Shown here: positions 42,284-50,682 of the stretch, piece after piece
How positions within the stretch are numbered: position 1 is the stretch's first letter
Layout of the letters: the number at the start of each line of letters is the position of its first letter
Source of the DNA: Sphingobium sp. 15-1
GTDB lineage: Bacteria; Pseudomonadota; Alphaproteobacteria; Sphingomonadales; Sphingomonadaceae
NCBI RefSeq assembly: GCF_013375535.1
Contig: NZ_JABXJG010000001.1
Location: 62,001 to 126,000, forward strand
DNA length: 64,000 nucleotides
Reading direction: 5' to 3'
Translations under genes and position numbers: made by a program
The notes under the pieces: model-generated
Told to the model about the DNA's origin: nothing
What the model saw: the letters and a program-made list of their open reading frames with translations, nothing else
Database searches by the model: none

Positions 42284-42319
42284 TTGACAAGCGGATCAGT
42301 TGTTCACATAAACGGATCA
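42284..42319 (+). promoter_or_regulatory. candidate promoter with CGGATCA direct repeats
   Basis: TTGACA (42284-42289), a 17-nt spacer and CATAAA (42307-42312) form a sigma-70-like promoter for the SDR gene. Two CGGATCA heptamers (42292-42298 and 42313-42319) are repeated directly 21 bp apart, one in the spacer and one just after the -10. This helical phasing is typical of MocR-family operators, and the MocR gene is adjacent. Confidence 0.5.
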
Positions 42320-42396
42320 CTGATACGTTTTATGATCGTCGATCTGGACATCCGTTCGGAAATTGCCGGCGATCCGCTTTGGCGAAGGCAGCATTC

Positions 42397-43155
42397 ATGG
42401 CTGATAAGCTTGATCTTTCGACGGAATTTCGCGGTCGTCGCGCTCTTGTGACCGGGGGCACGCAGGGTATTGGCGCAGGGATAGCGCAACGCCTTCTCGA
42501 CGGGGGCGCGCAGGTGGTGGTCGCGGGACGTTCCCGCAGCGAATCCACGCCCCAGAAGGCAATCTTGGTCACGGGCGACCTCAGTGTCGCGGAAGGGGTT
42601 GAGGCTGTCGCGCGCCAGGCGCTGGATGCGATGGGCGGACTTGAAATCCTGGTGAACAACGCAGGCGGGTCGCCTATCTTTCTGGATGGCGTGACGGCGA
42701 TCCCGGATGAGGAATGGCAAAATAGCCTTGCGCTCAATCTCATGGCTGCGGTCCGTCTCACCAATGCCGTGCTTCCTGCGCTCCGGCAATCCCAGGGCGG
42801 CGCGGTCCTCAACATGTCATCGGTATCCGCTACGATGGCCTTTCCCTTCGCCGCGCAATATGGGGCCGCAAAGGCGGCGCTGGATTATTATTCGCGTACG
42901 CTGGCCGTCGAATTGGGGCCGATCGGCATCCGGGTCAATGCGATTTCGCCCGGCCCTGTCTCAACGCTGAACGCGGATGAGCAGCGCAAGCAATTTCCCA
43001 TGTCCGATGACGATTGGCGCCGGGCCGTACCGCTGGGAAGCATGGGCATGATCGATGACATTGTCGAGGTTGCTGCACTGCTGCTGTCGCATCGCGGAAG
43101 CTTCTTAACCGGTGTGAACTATGTTGTCGACGGTGGAATGACCGCTCGTCGATGA
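42397..43155 (+). CDS. short-chain dehydrogenase/reductase
   Basis: 252-residue classical SDR: TGGTQGIGAGIA, VAGRS, LVNNAGGSP, Ser in NMSSVSATMAF, and Y-G-A-A-K. C-terminal VDGGMTARR. The residue after beta-2 (AGRSRS) suggests NADP(H) use. GAAGG lies eight bases before ATG 42397. Downstream, an operator-like repeat precedes the next SDR, so the two may be separate units. It probably reduces or oxidises a ring alcohol/ketone of the pathway. Confidence 0.88.
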   Translation: MADKLDLSTEFRGRRALVTGGTQGIGAGIAQRLLDGGAQVVVAGRSRSESTPQKAILVTGDLSVAEGVEAVARQALDAMGGLEILVNNAGGSPIFLDGVTAIPDEEWQNSLALNLMAAVRLTNAVLPALRQSQGGAVLNMSSVSATMAFPFAAQYGAAKAALDYYSRTLAVELGPIGIRVNAISPGPVSTLNADEQRKQFPMSDDDWRRAVPLGSMGMIDDIVEVAALLLSHRGSFLTGVNYVVDGGMTARR

Positions 43156-43178
43156 GTGGCTGTCGCTTCGACGGTCGC

Positions 43179-43207
43179 GGACCAATATGAAAATCGGCCA
43201 TTGGTCC
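43179..43207. promoter_or_regulatory. operator-like inverted repeat, site A (GGACCA-N17-TGGTCC)
   Basis: GGACCAAT (43179-43186) and ATTGGTCC (43200-43207) form a perfect 8-bp inverted repeat in a 29-nt element, identical in length to the elements at 26965-26993 and 47083-47111. It lies 171 nt upstream of the SDR at 43378, the first gene of the extradiol dioxygenase unit. Confidence 0.6.
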
Positions 43208-43377
43208 AATCATATAATCAAAATTTCTATAAGTTTATTCGTAGCAAGACGCAAATCTCTCTTTCGAGGATTGGCAACGAGTAAACATAACTATTTTCGA
43301 AAATTGATCTTGTTCCCGAAGCCAATTCTGTCGGGAGCAGGGGTCGAAAGCTGCCAATTGTTTTTGAGAGGTGAGTT

Positions 43378-44115
43378 GTGGGTAAACTTGATGGCAAAGT
43401 TGCGGTTGTGACGGGTGCGACGAGTGGCATGGCCTTGGCGAGCGCAAAGCTTTTCGTTGAAGAAGGGGCTTATGTCTTCATCACTGGCCGGCGGCAGGAT
43501 CTTCTGGAGGAAGCAGTCCAGGAAATCGGCCGTAACGTGACGGGCATCAAAGCCGATTCAACAAATCTGGATGATCTCGATCATCTATATGATGTCGTGC
43601 AGCGCGAAAAGGGCAGTATCGACATACTCTATGCCAGCGCCGGCATGGGCGAGCCCATGCCGATCGGAGAGATCACGCTGGACCATTATGACAGACAGTT
43701 CAATCTCAACACGCGGGGCACGCTGTTCACCGTGAACAAGGCGATCCCCCTGTTCAACGATGGCGGGTCGATCCTGATGACGGGCTCTATAGCTTCGGTC
43801 AAAGGTTGGCCCGGCTGGTCGGTCTATGCGGCGAGCAAGGCGGCGCTCCACGCTTTCGCGCGCGGCTGGGTGAGCGATCTCGCGAAGCGCGATATTCGCG
43901 TGAACGTGCTCAGTCCGGGCCAGGTCTTTACGCCGACGCAGGAAGAGGTGATGAAGGACCCGGATATGAAGGCGGCCTTTGAAGCCATGATCCCGCGAGG
44001 AAGAATGGGCACGCCGGAAGAGATTGCGGGGGTCGCTCTTTTCTTGGCAAGCGATGATTCAAGTTACGTAAATGGAATGGAGTTGAAGGTCGACGGAGGA
44101 ACCTCGTCGATCTGA
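43378..44115 (+). CDS. short-chain dehydrogenase/reductase
   Basis: 245 residues. SDR motifs: TGATSGMALASA (atypical Met-Ala where G-I-G is usual), ITGRRQD suggesting NADPH binding, LYASAGMGEP in place of NNAG, Ser in MTGSIASVKGWPG, Y-A-A-S-K, and a C-terminal VDGGTSSI. The GTG at 43378 follows GAGAGGTGAGTT. It precedes the extradiol dioxygenase by 112 nt and is probably in its operon. The altered NNAG to ASAG motif is common in the FabG-like glucose-dehydrogenase subset. Substrate unknown. Confidence 0.88.
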   Translation: MGKLDGKVAVVTGATSGMALASAKLFVEEGAYVFITGRRQDLLEEAVQEIGRNVTGIKADSTNLDDLDHLYDVVQREKGSIDILYASAGMGEPMPIGEITLDHYDRQFNLNTRGTLFTVNKAIPLFNDGGSILMTGSIASVKGWPGWSVYAASKAALHAFARGWVSDLAKRDIRVNVLSPGQVFTPTQEEVMKDPDMKAAFEAMIPRGRMGTPEEIAGVALFLASDDSSYVNGMELKVDGGTSSI

Positions 44116-44227
44116 TTCGACTGACCGCAAGGCGGGGGAGAAGGGTAGACCGACTTCCCTCTCGCAAGATATTCTCCAGAAAATAATCGACACGCGGCGC
44201 TTAGGGCAGGGACACGGGAATAAAGCA

Positions 44228-45118
44228 ATGAACGGTGTGACGGAGCTTGGTTATCTGGTGCTTGGCGTGAAGGACATGCCGCGCTGGCGGGCCTATGCGG
44301 GCGATTTTCTCGGACTGGAGGTCGTCGATGGCGAAACTTCGGCCGAAACCTTTCTTCGCATGGATTTTTGGCATCACCGGTTGATCCTGGAAGAAGATTC
44401 CCTCGACGACGTCACAGCTTTGGGACTGCGGGTCGCTGATGAAGAGGAATTCGAAAAAATGGCCCGCCGCTTGAACGATGCGGGCGTACGGCACCGCATC
44501 TGCTCGAAAGAGGAAGCGCAGGCGCGGCGAGTCCTTCGTTTGATGAAGCTGGAAGATCCCGACGGTCATCCGATCGAGATTTTCCACGGTCCCCTCGTCG
44601 AGTTCAACAAGCCGTTCCATTCGGGACGGAGGATGTATGGCCAGTTCGTGACCGGCGCGGCCGGGCTGGGCCATTGCCAGATCGCGGGGGCCAACATCCC
44701 GGAATTTCTAAGCTTCTATCGACTATTGGGCATGCAGGGCGATGTCGAATATAAGGCTGAACTCAGCCCCGGCAAGGTGACGGAGCTTGCGTTCGTGCAC
44801 ACCACCGGTCGCGAACGTCAGCATGTGATCGCCTATGGCCTTCCAGGCACCAAGCGCATGAATCATATCATGTTCGAAAGCAATTCGATCGATGATCTGA
44901 TCTATACATATGAACTGGCGCAATCCATGGACATTCCCATCGTGCTGGCGCTGGGACGGCATTCGAATGACCACCAATATTCCTTTTATTGCGCTTCACC
45001 GTCCGGCTATATGATCGAATATGGTTGGGGTTCACGTCCGGCTACAGTTCAGACGGAATATTACAGCGCCGACTTTTACGGACATCAGTTGCTGACCACA
45101 CCTCCATGGAATCAGTGA
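44228..45118 (+). CDS. extradiol ring-cleavage dioxygenase (BphC/HsaC type I)
   Basis: 296 residues, two VOC modules as in 2,3-dihydroxybiphenyl dioxygenase. The Fe(II) ligands of the C-terminal module are H149 (LGHCQI), H213 (NHIMFE) and E264 (YMIEYGWG). Catalytic residues H199, H249 (NDHQYSFY) and Y261 are also placed as in BphC. It performs proximal (meta) cleavage of a bicyclic or polycyclic catechol. Its partner hydrolase is at 32694. Preference for bulky substrates (biphenyl, steroid seco-catechol, dihydroxynaphthalene) is suggested by the two-domain type; the exact substrate cannot be read from sequence. Weak ribosome site before ATG 44228. Confidence 0.93.
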   Translation: MNGVTELGYLVLGVKDMPRWRAYAGDFLGLEVVDGETSAETFLRMDFWHHRLILEEDSLDDVTALGLRVADEEEFEKMARRLNDAGVRHRICSKEEAQARRVLRLMKLEDPDGHPIEIFHGPLVEFNKPFHSGRRMYGQFVTGAAGLGHCQIAGANIPEFLSFYRLLGMQGDVEYKAELSPGKVTELAFVHTTGRERQHVIAYGLPGTKRMNHIMFESNSIDDLIYTYELAQSMDIPIVLALGRHSNDHQYSFYCASPSGYMIEYGWGSRPATVQTEYYSADFYGHQLLTTPPWNQ

Positions 45119-45185
45119 CATCTCCAATCCACTTCGCGAACGAACCTGAGTTCTGACCGCGTCTGTTTTCCGAGGAATGAAGCAA

Positions 45186-46265
45186 ATGGCAATTCGTGTT
45201 ATCCAGTGGGCGACCGGTGCGGTCGGGGCGTCCACGCTGAAGGCGATCATCGAGCATCCTGACATGGAACTGGTCGGCGTGTGGGTGCACGCGGCGGAAA
45301 AGGTGGGCAAGGATGCTGGCGAATTGGCCGGTTTGCCCCAGAGGACCGGCATATTGGCCACCAATGACGTGAATGCCCTTATCGCGCTCGACGCTGATGT
45401 CGTCGTTCATGCGCCGGCGGGGCAGGGGCCGATCGAGGAGCGCGACCAGGTCGTGTTCGATCTGTTGCGTTCGGGCAAGAATGTGGTCTCGTCCACCGGT
45501 CCGTGGTTCGTGCCCGAACTGCGCAGCCCCGAATATCTCCAGCAGATTGAGGAGGCATGCCGCGAAGGCGGGACCACGCTGATGTCCGCCGGCGCGAACC
45601 CGGATGTCGTCGTTCCTTGGCTGGGCGCGGCAATGACGCGCATGTCGCTGGATGTCGATCATATCTACTTGGCAGAAATCGACGATTTCTCGCCCAATCC
45701 TAATCTCAACATGATGGTTGAATTGCTGGGCTTGGGAAAACCCGCCGAAGAATTCGAGCCATGGATGGAAGAAGGCGGTTATTTCCAGCAGAGTGTCCTG
45801 GAATGGCTGCACCTGCTGGCCAGGAACACCAACATCCAGCTTGGAGAGGTGAGGGGCAGTTACGACTTGTTTCTCGCAACGCGCGACTTTGAGATCGCCG
45901 TCGGTGAAATAAAGAAGGGCACCGTTTGCGGCGCGACATTCCGCTGGTCAGTGCCGCGCCTTGGCGAGACAAAGCCGTTCATCGACTTCGAGTTCATCTA
46001 TACCGTGCAGCGTGATCATCCCGATTTTCCGGGTTTGTCAGACGAGGTGCGCTTGGTGGTGGAAATCGAGGGCGCGCCGTCCACGCGTACGACAATCGAT
46101 ATTGCTCCCACCTTCACGGGGAACGGCAGGTCTATCGAGGAATGGCCGGCTTCGGGCGTCTTTCTCGCCGCCGCTGCGAGCGTATTCAACTGCATCCCGG
46201 TCGTCATCGATGCCCCGGCCGGATTGTTCACCATGCCAGTGCCCGGTGCGTGGAAGGCGCCCTGA
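45186..46265 (+). CDS. DapB-like NAD(P)-dependent oxidoreductase
   Basis: 359 residues. The N-terminal Rossmann domain starts IRVIQWATGAVGASTLKAII. Two further blocks, DVVVHAPAGQG and NVVSSTGPWFVPEL, are characteristic of the dihydrodipicolinate-reductase/diaminopimelate-dehydrogenase-like group found in actinobacterial and sphingomonad catabolic clusters. The C-terminal substrate domain is distinct from true DapB, so lysine biosynthesis is unlikely. ATG 45186 is preferred (GAGGA nine bases upstream); ATG 45177 abuts the ribosome site. It follows the extradiol dioxygenase by 67 nt. Substrate unknown. Confidence 0.78.
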   Translation: MAIRVIQWATGAVGASTLKAIIEHPDMELVGVWVHAAEKVGKDAGELAGLPQRTGILATNDVNALIALDADVVVHAPAGQGPIEERDQVVFDLLRSGKNVVSSTGPWFVPELRSPEYLQQIEEACREGGTTLMSAGANPDVVVPWLGAAMTRMSLDVDHIYLAEIDDFSPNPNLNMMVELLGLGKPAEEFEPWMEEGGYFQQSVLEWLHLLARNTNIQLGEVRGSYDLFLATRDFEIAVGEIKKGTVCGATFRWSVPRLGETKPFIDFEFIYTVQRDHPDFPGLSDEVRLVVEIEGAPSTRTTIDIAPTFTGNGRSIEEWPASGVFLAAAASVFNCIPVVIDAPAGLFTMPVPGAWKAP

Positions 46266-46365
46266 TTGGCAGGTCGGCGCCAGCAATCTTTTTCTCGGGC
46301 ACAGCAGGTCCAGTCCCCAGGCAGTATGCGTGTGACGCTGCAGAAAGGGGAACCGCTGGGCCCGA

Positions 46366-46929
46366 TTATAAGATGGGCTTTGTCGGATCAGTCAGAATGG
46401 CGCGTGCGATAACGTCGGTGAGATACTGGGAACGGTGCGCAAAGGAGGATTGATCGCGTAGCCACCCCGCCGCCGCAATAAGGGCGAACAGATCGGCGCC
46501 ATCAAGGTCCGTTCGCGCTTTGCCGTCATGTTGCGCGCGCGCAAGCAGCCGCGTGCCCGCGGAGCGCATGGTTTTGCACGATTTGTAAAGCGCGGATGCC
46601 GGATCGGCATCGGCCGCAGCCATGAGGTCGGTTACGCCTCTGTAGCGTTGAAAAAAATCAACGCCGCTCCGGAACCAGGCGACAAGTCCTTCTCCCGGCT
46701 GTTCGGAACTCTCAAGTTCTTCCGCTTTGTTCGTCAGGGCGTCAAGATCCGTGCTCAGCAAAATATTGATCAATGCTTCACGAGAGGGGAAGTGCCGGTA
46801 TAGCGTAGCCAATCCTACATCGGCTTTGCGGGCGATGTCGCGCAGGGAAGCGTTCGCGCCTTGCTCCGAGATGACATCCCGCGCGATCACGAGCAAATGA
46901 TCGTAATTTTTTTTTGCGTCGGCGCGCAT
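46366..46929 (-). CDS. TetR/AcrR-family repressor 1
   Basis: 187 residues. N-terminal HTH: ANASLRDIARKADVGLATLY and RHFPSREALI, canonical for TetR. The C-terminal ligand domain (about 80-187) is helical with AWFRSGVDFFQRYRGVTDLM. It is divergent from the VOC gene at 47243; the 313-nt region between them holds the 29-nt operator-like repeat (47083-47111). It is the best local candidate to bind that repeat, also found upstream of 43378 and 26891. Effector unknown, presumably a pathway intermediate. Confidence 0.9.
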   Translation of the reverse strand: MRADAKKNYDHLLVIARDVISEQGANASLRDIARKADVGLATLYRHFPSREALINILLSTDLDALTNKAEELESSEQPGEGLVAWFRSGVDFFQRYRGVTDLMAAADADPASALYKSCKTMRSAGTRLLARAQHDGKARTDLDGADLFALIAAAGWLRDQSSFAHRSQYLTDVIARAILTDPTKPIL

Positions 46930-47082
46930 TGCTCAAGCTCCGAGTCAATTCGACAGAGGTTCTCGCGTTCAATAGCGTTTGTTGAGTAAAGCGCAATGCA
47001 CGGCTTTGTTGATCCGCCCGGCAGATCTAGAATTGCGGACGATTTCCGATGCGCACTGGACAGTCCTAATGGCCGGCCATGT

Positions 47083-47111
47083 GGACCAAAGTCGAAACTC
47101 GCGACTGGTCC
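47083..47111. promoter_or_regulatory. operator-like inverted repeat, site B (GGACCA-N17-TGGTCC)
   Basis: GGACCAAAGTCG and CGACTGGTCC arms in a 29-nt element with the same half-sites and spacing as sites A and C. It is located between the divergent TetR (46929) and VOC (47243) genes. The rest of this 313-nt gap shows no gene. Confidence 0.6.
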
Positions 47112-47242
47112 AAAGCCGTGTCGATTATGGCTCTATGATGTCCGTTCCGAAGCTTGATGAAGCGCTTTTGAGAGGGTGCTGTGCAAATCTGCGTCAAGCC
47201 TCATCATTTCTTGTTTCACCTAGTGGAAGGCGAATTTTCAAG

Positions 47243-47743
47243 ATGGCAATGAATCTTCACCACATCAATATCAGCACGCCGGACATGAAACGTCTGCAAG
47301 ACTTTTATGAAAAGGCATTCGGTTTCGAAGCGGTTTTCGTACATGATTTGGAAGATTATCCAGAAGAAGCGGAGCGGGTCATCGGCATCAAGGATGCGGC
47401 CGCAACGACCGTCACGTTGAAGGGGGGCAATGTGTATATTGAGCTCTTCCAGTGGTCGAACCCGAAAGGCCGGCCGCTCGAACCGCTCCGTCCCTATGAT
47501 TACGGCTATACGCATCTTTGTTTCGCCGTTGATGACATAGATGCCGAGTTTAAGCGTTTGTCAGATCTTGGCTTGCCCTTCGTGCACGAGTCTCCGGTAA
47601 AGTCGGTCTTTGATGGTAAGACCTATGGGTCAGTCTATGGTCGCGATCCGGATGGCAACCTGATAGAAATCATGCAGTCTCCGTCTGACAGCGTTATGGC
47701 TCTTAACAAGTGCGAGGCGCTGGCCACGCCCATTATCTCGTAA
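47243..47743 (+). CDS. VOC-family protein, paralogue of the 31370 gene
   Basis: 166 residues. LHHINISTPDMKRLQDFYEK and FGFEAVF at the start, YIELFQW, YDYGYTHLCFAVDDI and DPDGNLIEIMQSP mirror the VOC protein at 31370-31837 and retain the H/E/H/E metal ligands. GGAAGG lies 12 bases before ATG 47243; ATG 47249 is an alternative. A single-gene unit, its stop lies three bases from the stop of the convergent acyl-CoA dehydrogenase. It may act on a related substrate or form a heterodimer with its paralogue. Confidence 0.8.
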   Translation: MAMNLHHINISTPDMKRLQDFYEKAFGFEAVFVHDLEDYPEEAERVIGIKDAAATTVTLKGGNVYIELFQWSNPKGRPLEPLRPYDYGYTHLCFAVDDIDAEFKRLSDLGLPFVHESPVKSVFDGKTYGSVYGRDPDGNLIEIMQSPSDSVMALNKCEALATPIIS

Positions 47744-47746
47744 CCG

Positions 47747-48901
47747 TTAGCTGAACGCCGAAATCCCCGTCAGCGTCCGCGCGATAATGAGCTTCTGTAT
47801 TTCCGTCGTTCCGTCAGGGATGGGCAGGATGATGGCTTCGCGCGCGAGCCGCTCGACAATGAACTCGCTGGTGACGCCGTTGCCGCCATGGATTTGGACC
47901 GCCTGCCGGGTCGCTTCGACGGCGATCTCCGTTCCGTACCATTTCGCCATGGCACATTCGGCGTCGCAGCGTTTGCCCTCATCGATCATCGACGCGGCGC
48001 GAAGCGCCAACAGGCGAGCTGCGTCGATCCGGGTCGCCATGGTCGCGATCTTGTCTGCGATCAACTGATGCGCGGCGATCGGCTTGCCGTGCTGGACGCG
48101 ATCACGCGCATAGCGGATCGCTTCGTCTTTGGCACGGCGCGCCAGGCCATATCCCAGCGCGGCGACGTGCACCCGTGCCCGCTCGAACACGGATAGCGTA
48201 TTGCGGAGCCCGTCCCCCACCTGGCCGATCATATTGGTTACCGGAACGCGCACATCGTCGAGGAAGATCTGGGCGGTCGACTGGCCGTTCAGCGCGATCT
48301 TCTCGATGCCGCGCACCTCATAGGGATGCTTGTCCCGCTCCAGGAGGATATGGGTCAGTTCGCCCTCGCCGGTGCTGCATGTGCAGATCAGGAAATCGGA
48401 ATGGGCGCCATTGGATATCCATGTCTTTTCGCCGGAGATGATCCAGTGATCGCCGTCGCGGACCGCCCGCGTGCGCACGCCGGACACGTCCGATCCGACA
48501 TTCGGTTCGGATATGCCCATGGCGGCGATCGTCTCGCCGCGCAGCAATGCGGGAAGATAGCGATCGCGAAGATGCCGGGGCGCGAGCTGATGGATGATCG
48601 ACGCGCATACCGTGTTCATCAGCAGCGGTATCGCCAGATCGATGGAGGAATAGGCGACCTCCTCGAACAGGCGCAGATGGAGGCGCCAGTTCTGGCCAAG
48701 GCCGCCTGCCTCCTCCGGAAGCGGCGCGTTGATGAGGCCGAACTCCGCCAATTCTCCCATCCATCCGGCAAGCTGGGCCTTGGAGAAATGCGCCTGTCCA
48801 TGGGCCCGGATTTGCGGCTCCAGCCTTTCGTCCAGGAAGCGCCGCAGCGCATCGACGGCGAGGCGCTCGTCATCGTCATAACCGTAGAGCGTGTCGGTCA
48901 T
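47747..48901 (-). CDS. acyl-CoA dehydrogenase with Asp in place of the catalytic Glu
   Basis: 384 residues, standard ACAD size. MGISEPNVGSDVSGVRTRAV, GEKTWISNGAHSDF (flavin contact) and IHGGNGVTSEFIVERLAREA are family blocks. The position of the catalytic base of MCAD (Glu376 in Y-E-G-T) reads P-D-G-T (D363). An Asp there is uncommon and predicts altered geometry or substrate. It is the last gene of the CoA module; the start at 48901 overlaps the upstream stop (ATGA). Likely introduces a double bond into a CoA-linked ring or side-chain intermediate. Confidence 0.9.
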   Translation of the reverse strand: MTDTLYGYDDDERLAVDALRRFLDERLEPQIRAHGQAHFSKAQLAGWMGELAEFGLINAPLPEEAGGLGQNWRLHLRLFEEVAYSSIDLAIPLLMNTVCASIIHQLAPRHLRDRYLPALLRGETIAAMGISEPNVGSDVSGVRTRAVRDGDHWIISGEKTWISNGAHSDFLICTCSTGEGELTHILLERDKHPYEVRGIEKIALNGQSTAQIFLDDVRVPVTNMIGQVGDGLRNTLSVFERARVHVAALGYGLARRAKDEAIRYARDRVQHGKPIAAHQLIADKIATMATRIDAARLLALRAASMIDEGKRCDAECAMAKWYGTEIAVEATRQAVQIHGGNGVTSEFIVERLAREAIILPIPDGTTEIQKLIIARTLTGISAFS

Positions 48902-49842
48902 ATCTCCACCTCCGCTGTGCGGCCGTGGCGGGAGAGGGAGGCGAGCGCGTCGCGATATTGCCGCTCGATCTGCGCCGTGAGATCCCGAACCGAATGGATG
49001 CCGTCGATCGGACCCACGCCATGTCCGGCGGTCCAGATGTCGCGCCACCGTTTCGGGCTGATCTCCTCGGTGACGTTGAACTCGCCCTCCGGCCGGGTGA
49101 GGGTGTCGGGCACGGTCTGGCGCAGGAAATTCGCATGGAGCCCCGAGACGCGGTCGGTATAGACGATGTCGCTCGCAGAGGATGCGACGATCATCTCCTT
49201 CATTTCCTGGGCCGCCATGCTCTCGAGCGTGGGGATGAACACCGTTCCCATCGACACCATGTCCGCTCCCGCCGCGATCGCCCCCGCCACGCTGTGGCCA
49301 TTGCCGATCGCGCCGGCCAGGATCAGCGCTTTGTCGCCCAATATGGGGCGCAACTCGGAGATGAAGGCGAAGGGGTTGAGCGTGCCGGCATGGCCGCCCG
49401 CTCCGGCGCAGACGGCGATGATGCCGTCGACATTGGCGTCGATCGCCTTGCGGGCATGGCGCATGTTGGTCGCGTCATGAAACACCAGGCCGCCATAGGA
49501 ATGGATGGCGTCCGTCACCTCCCGGCTGATGGCGAGCGTCGTGATGACGACCGGCACCTGATGCCGGATCGTGATTTCCAGATCCGCTTCCAGACGTTCA
49601 TTGGTGGCGTGCACGCTGAACTGGACGCCGAAGGGCGCGTCGGCGGAGGTCAACTGCCTCCTGATCTCGACCAGCCATTCCTCATAGCCTTCCGCCGTGC
49701 GCTGGTTGACTGAGGGAAAGGTGCCGAGCAGCCCCGCGCGGCAGGCCGCCACGACGAGATCGGGTCCGGAAACGAGGAACATGGGGGAGGTGAGGGCTGG
49801 AACGCGCAGGCGGTCCGCAAGCGAAGCAGGCAACATGATCAT
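48898..49842 (-). CDS. nitronate monooxygenase-family flavoprotein 1 (IpdC-like?)
   Basis: 314 residues, FMN TIM-barrel of the NPD/nitronate-monooxygenase family: LTSPMFLVSGPDLVVAACRA at the start, AVCAGAGGHAG near the phosphate site, ILAGAIGNGHSVAGAIAAGA, and GTVFIPTLESMA. No nitro-compound context exists here. Placed between enoyl-CoA hydratase and acyl-CoA dehydrogenase genes, it is better read as a flavin-dependent CoA-intermediate reductase, as the NPD-family IpdC of steroid catabolism. A paralogue lies at 54397. The start at 49842 is set by ATGA overlap with the upstream gene. Confidence 0.85.
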   Translation of the reverse strand: MIMLPASLADRLRVPALTSPMFLVSGPDLVVAACRAGLLGTFPSVNQRTAEGYEEWLVEIRRQLTSADAPFGVQFSVHATNERLEADLEITIRHQVPVVITTLAISREVTDAIHSYGGLVFHDATNMRHARKAIDANVDGIIAVCAGAGGHAGTLNPFAFISELRPILGDKALILAGAIGNGHSVAGAIAAGADMVSMGTVFIPTLESMAAQEMKEMIVASSASDIVYTDRVSGLHANFLRQTVPDTLTRPEGEFNVTEEISPKRWRDIWTAGHGVGPIDGIHSVRDLTAQIERQYRDALASLSRHGRTAEVEI

Positions 49843-50639
49843 GATTCTCCGGCGTTGGATTGCGGCCAAAGGGGGCGCCGCTTTTCAAGGAAGGCAGCCA
49901 CGCCTTCGTGGAATTCGGGACTGCCCAGGCAGGTGCTGGCCGCAATCCGTTCCGCTTCGAGATAATCCTCGAACGGCAGGGTGCAGTCGCGAAGTAGCGA
50001 ACGGGTCTGGCGCAGCGCAAGCGGCGCCCGGTCAGCGAGGCGGCTGGCAAGGTTCACCGCCATTTCCTCCAGCGCGGCATCGTCCGAAAGCTGGTCGCAC
50101 ATGCCAAGGGTGAGGGCGCGCTCCGCTAGCACCGGCTCGTCCTGAAGGACGATATGGCGCGCAGTCTGCGGACCGACGCGCCGGGCCAGCCAGTAAGGCA
50201 GCGCCATGTCGGGCGTGAGGCCGATCCGCATGAACGGGATCAGGAATCGCGTCGTCGTTGAGGCCAGAAGCTGGTCGCACGCCAGCGCAAGCCCCATCGC
50301 GCCGCCCGCGCAGGCGCCGCGTACCGCGCCGACGATGGGCTTGTCGGCCCCGCCGATGATGCGGCACAGATGGAGCAGACGGCCGTGGAAGGCGGTGAAG
50401 GCATCGGCTTCGAGCTGCCGCATATATCTTATGTCTCCGCCCGCGGAGAAATTCGCGCCCATGCCCGTCAGGATGATTGATTTTATCCCGTCGTCCGCCA
50501 GCGCATCTTCCAGCGCCTGTTGCAGTCCCGCGCGGGTTTCTTCATCGATGGCGTTGAGGCTTTCGGGCCGGTTCAAGGCGATGCGCCGAACCCCCAGAGC
50601 GGGGCTGTCGGCGGTCACTTTCAAGGCAGGAGCGCTCAT
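49839..50639 (-). CDS. enoyl-CoA hydratase/isomerase-family protein 1
   Basis: 266 residues. Crotonase fold: RRIALNRPESLNAIDEE, GANFSAGGDIRYM (oxyanion hole), and GACAGGAMGLALACDQLLAS. The two hydratase glutamates are not conserved: the position of Glu144 is Gly (GGAMGLALACD) and the Glu164 site is replaced in IPFMRIGLTPDMALPYW, where an L-T-P-D motif as in isomerase-type crotonases appears. So isomerase, hydrolase or retro-aldol chemistry is more likely than hydration. Part of the overlapping ligase-ECH-NMO-ACAD gene string. Confidence 0.85.
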   Translation of the reverse strand: MSAPALKVTADSPALGVRRIALNRPESLNAIDEETRAGLQQALEDALADDGIKSIILTGMGANFSAGGDIRYMRQLEADAFTAFHGRLLHLCRIIGGADKPIVGAVRGACAGGAMGLALACDQLLASTTTRFLIPFMRIGLTPDMALPYWLARRVGPQTARHIVLQDEPVLAERALTLGMCDQLSDDAALEEMAVNLASRLADRAPLALRQTRSLLRDCTLPFEDYLEAERIAASTCLGSPEFHEGVAAFLEKRRPLWPQSNAGES

Positions 50640-50682
50640 GCGCGGGCTCCGTCGCGTGGCGGATTGCGGAAAAACATGGTCA

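Noticed and set aside
44228..45118. Reading the extradiol dioxygenase as a simple glyoxalase
   Set aside because: The two-module length and full Fe ligand/catalytic set (H149, H213, E264, H199, H249, Y261) identify a BphC-type dioxygenase.
45186..46265. Lysine-biosynthesis DapB
   Set aside because: Longer than DapB, different C-terminal domain, and placed in a catabolic operon.
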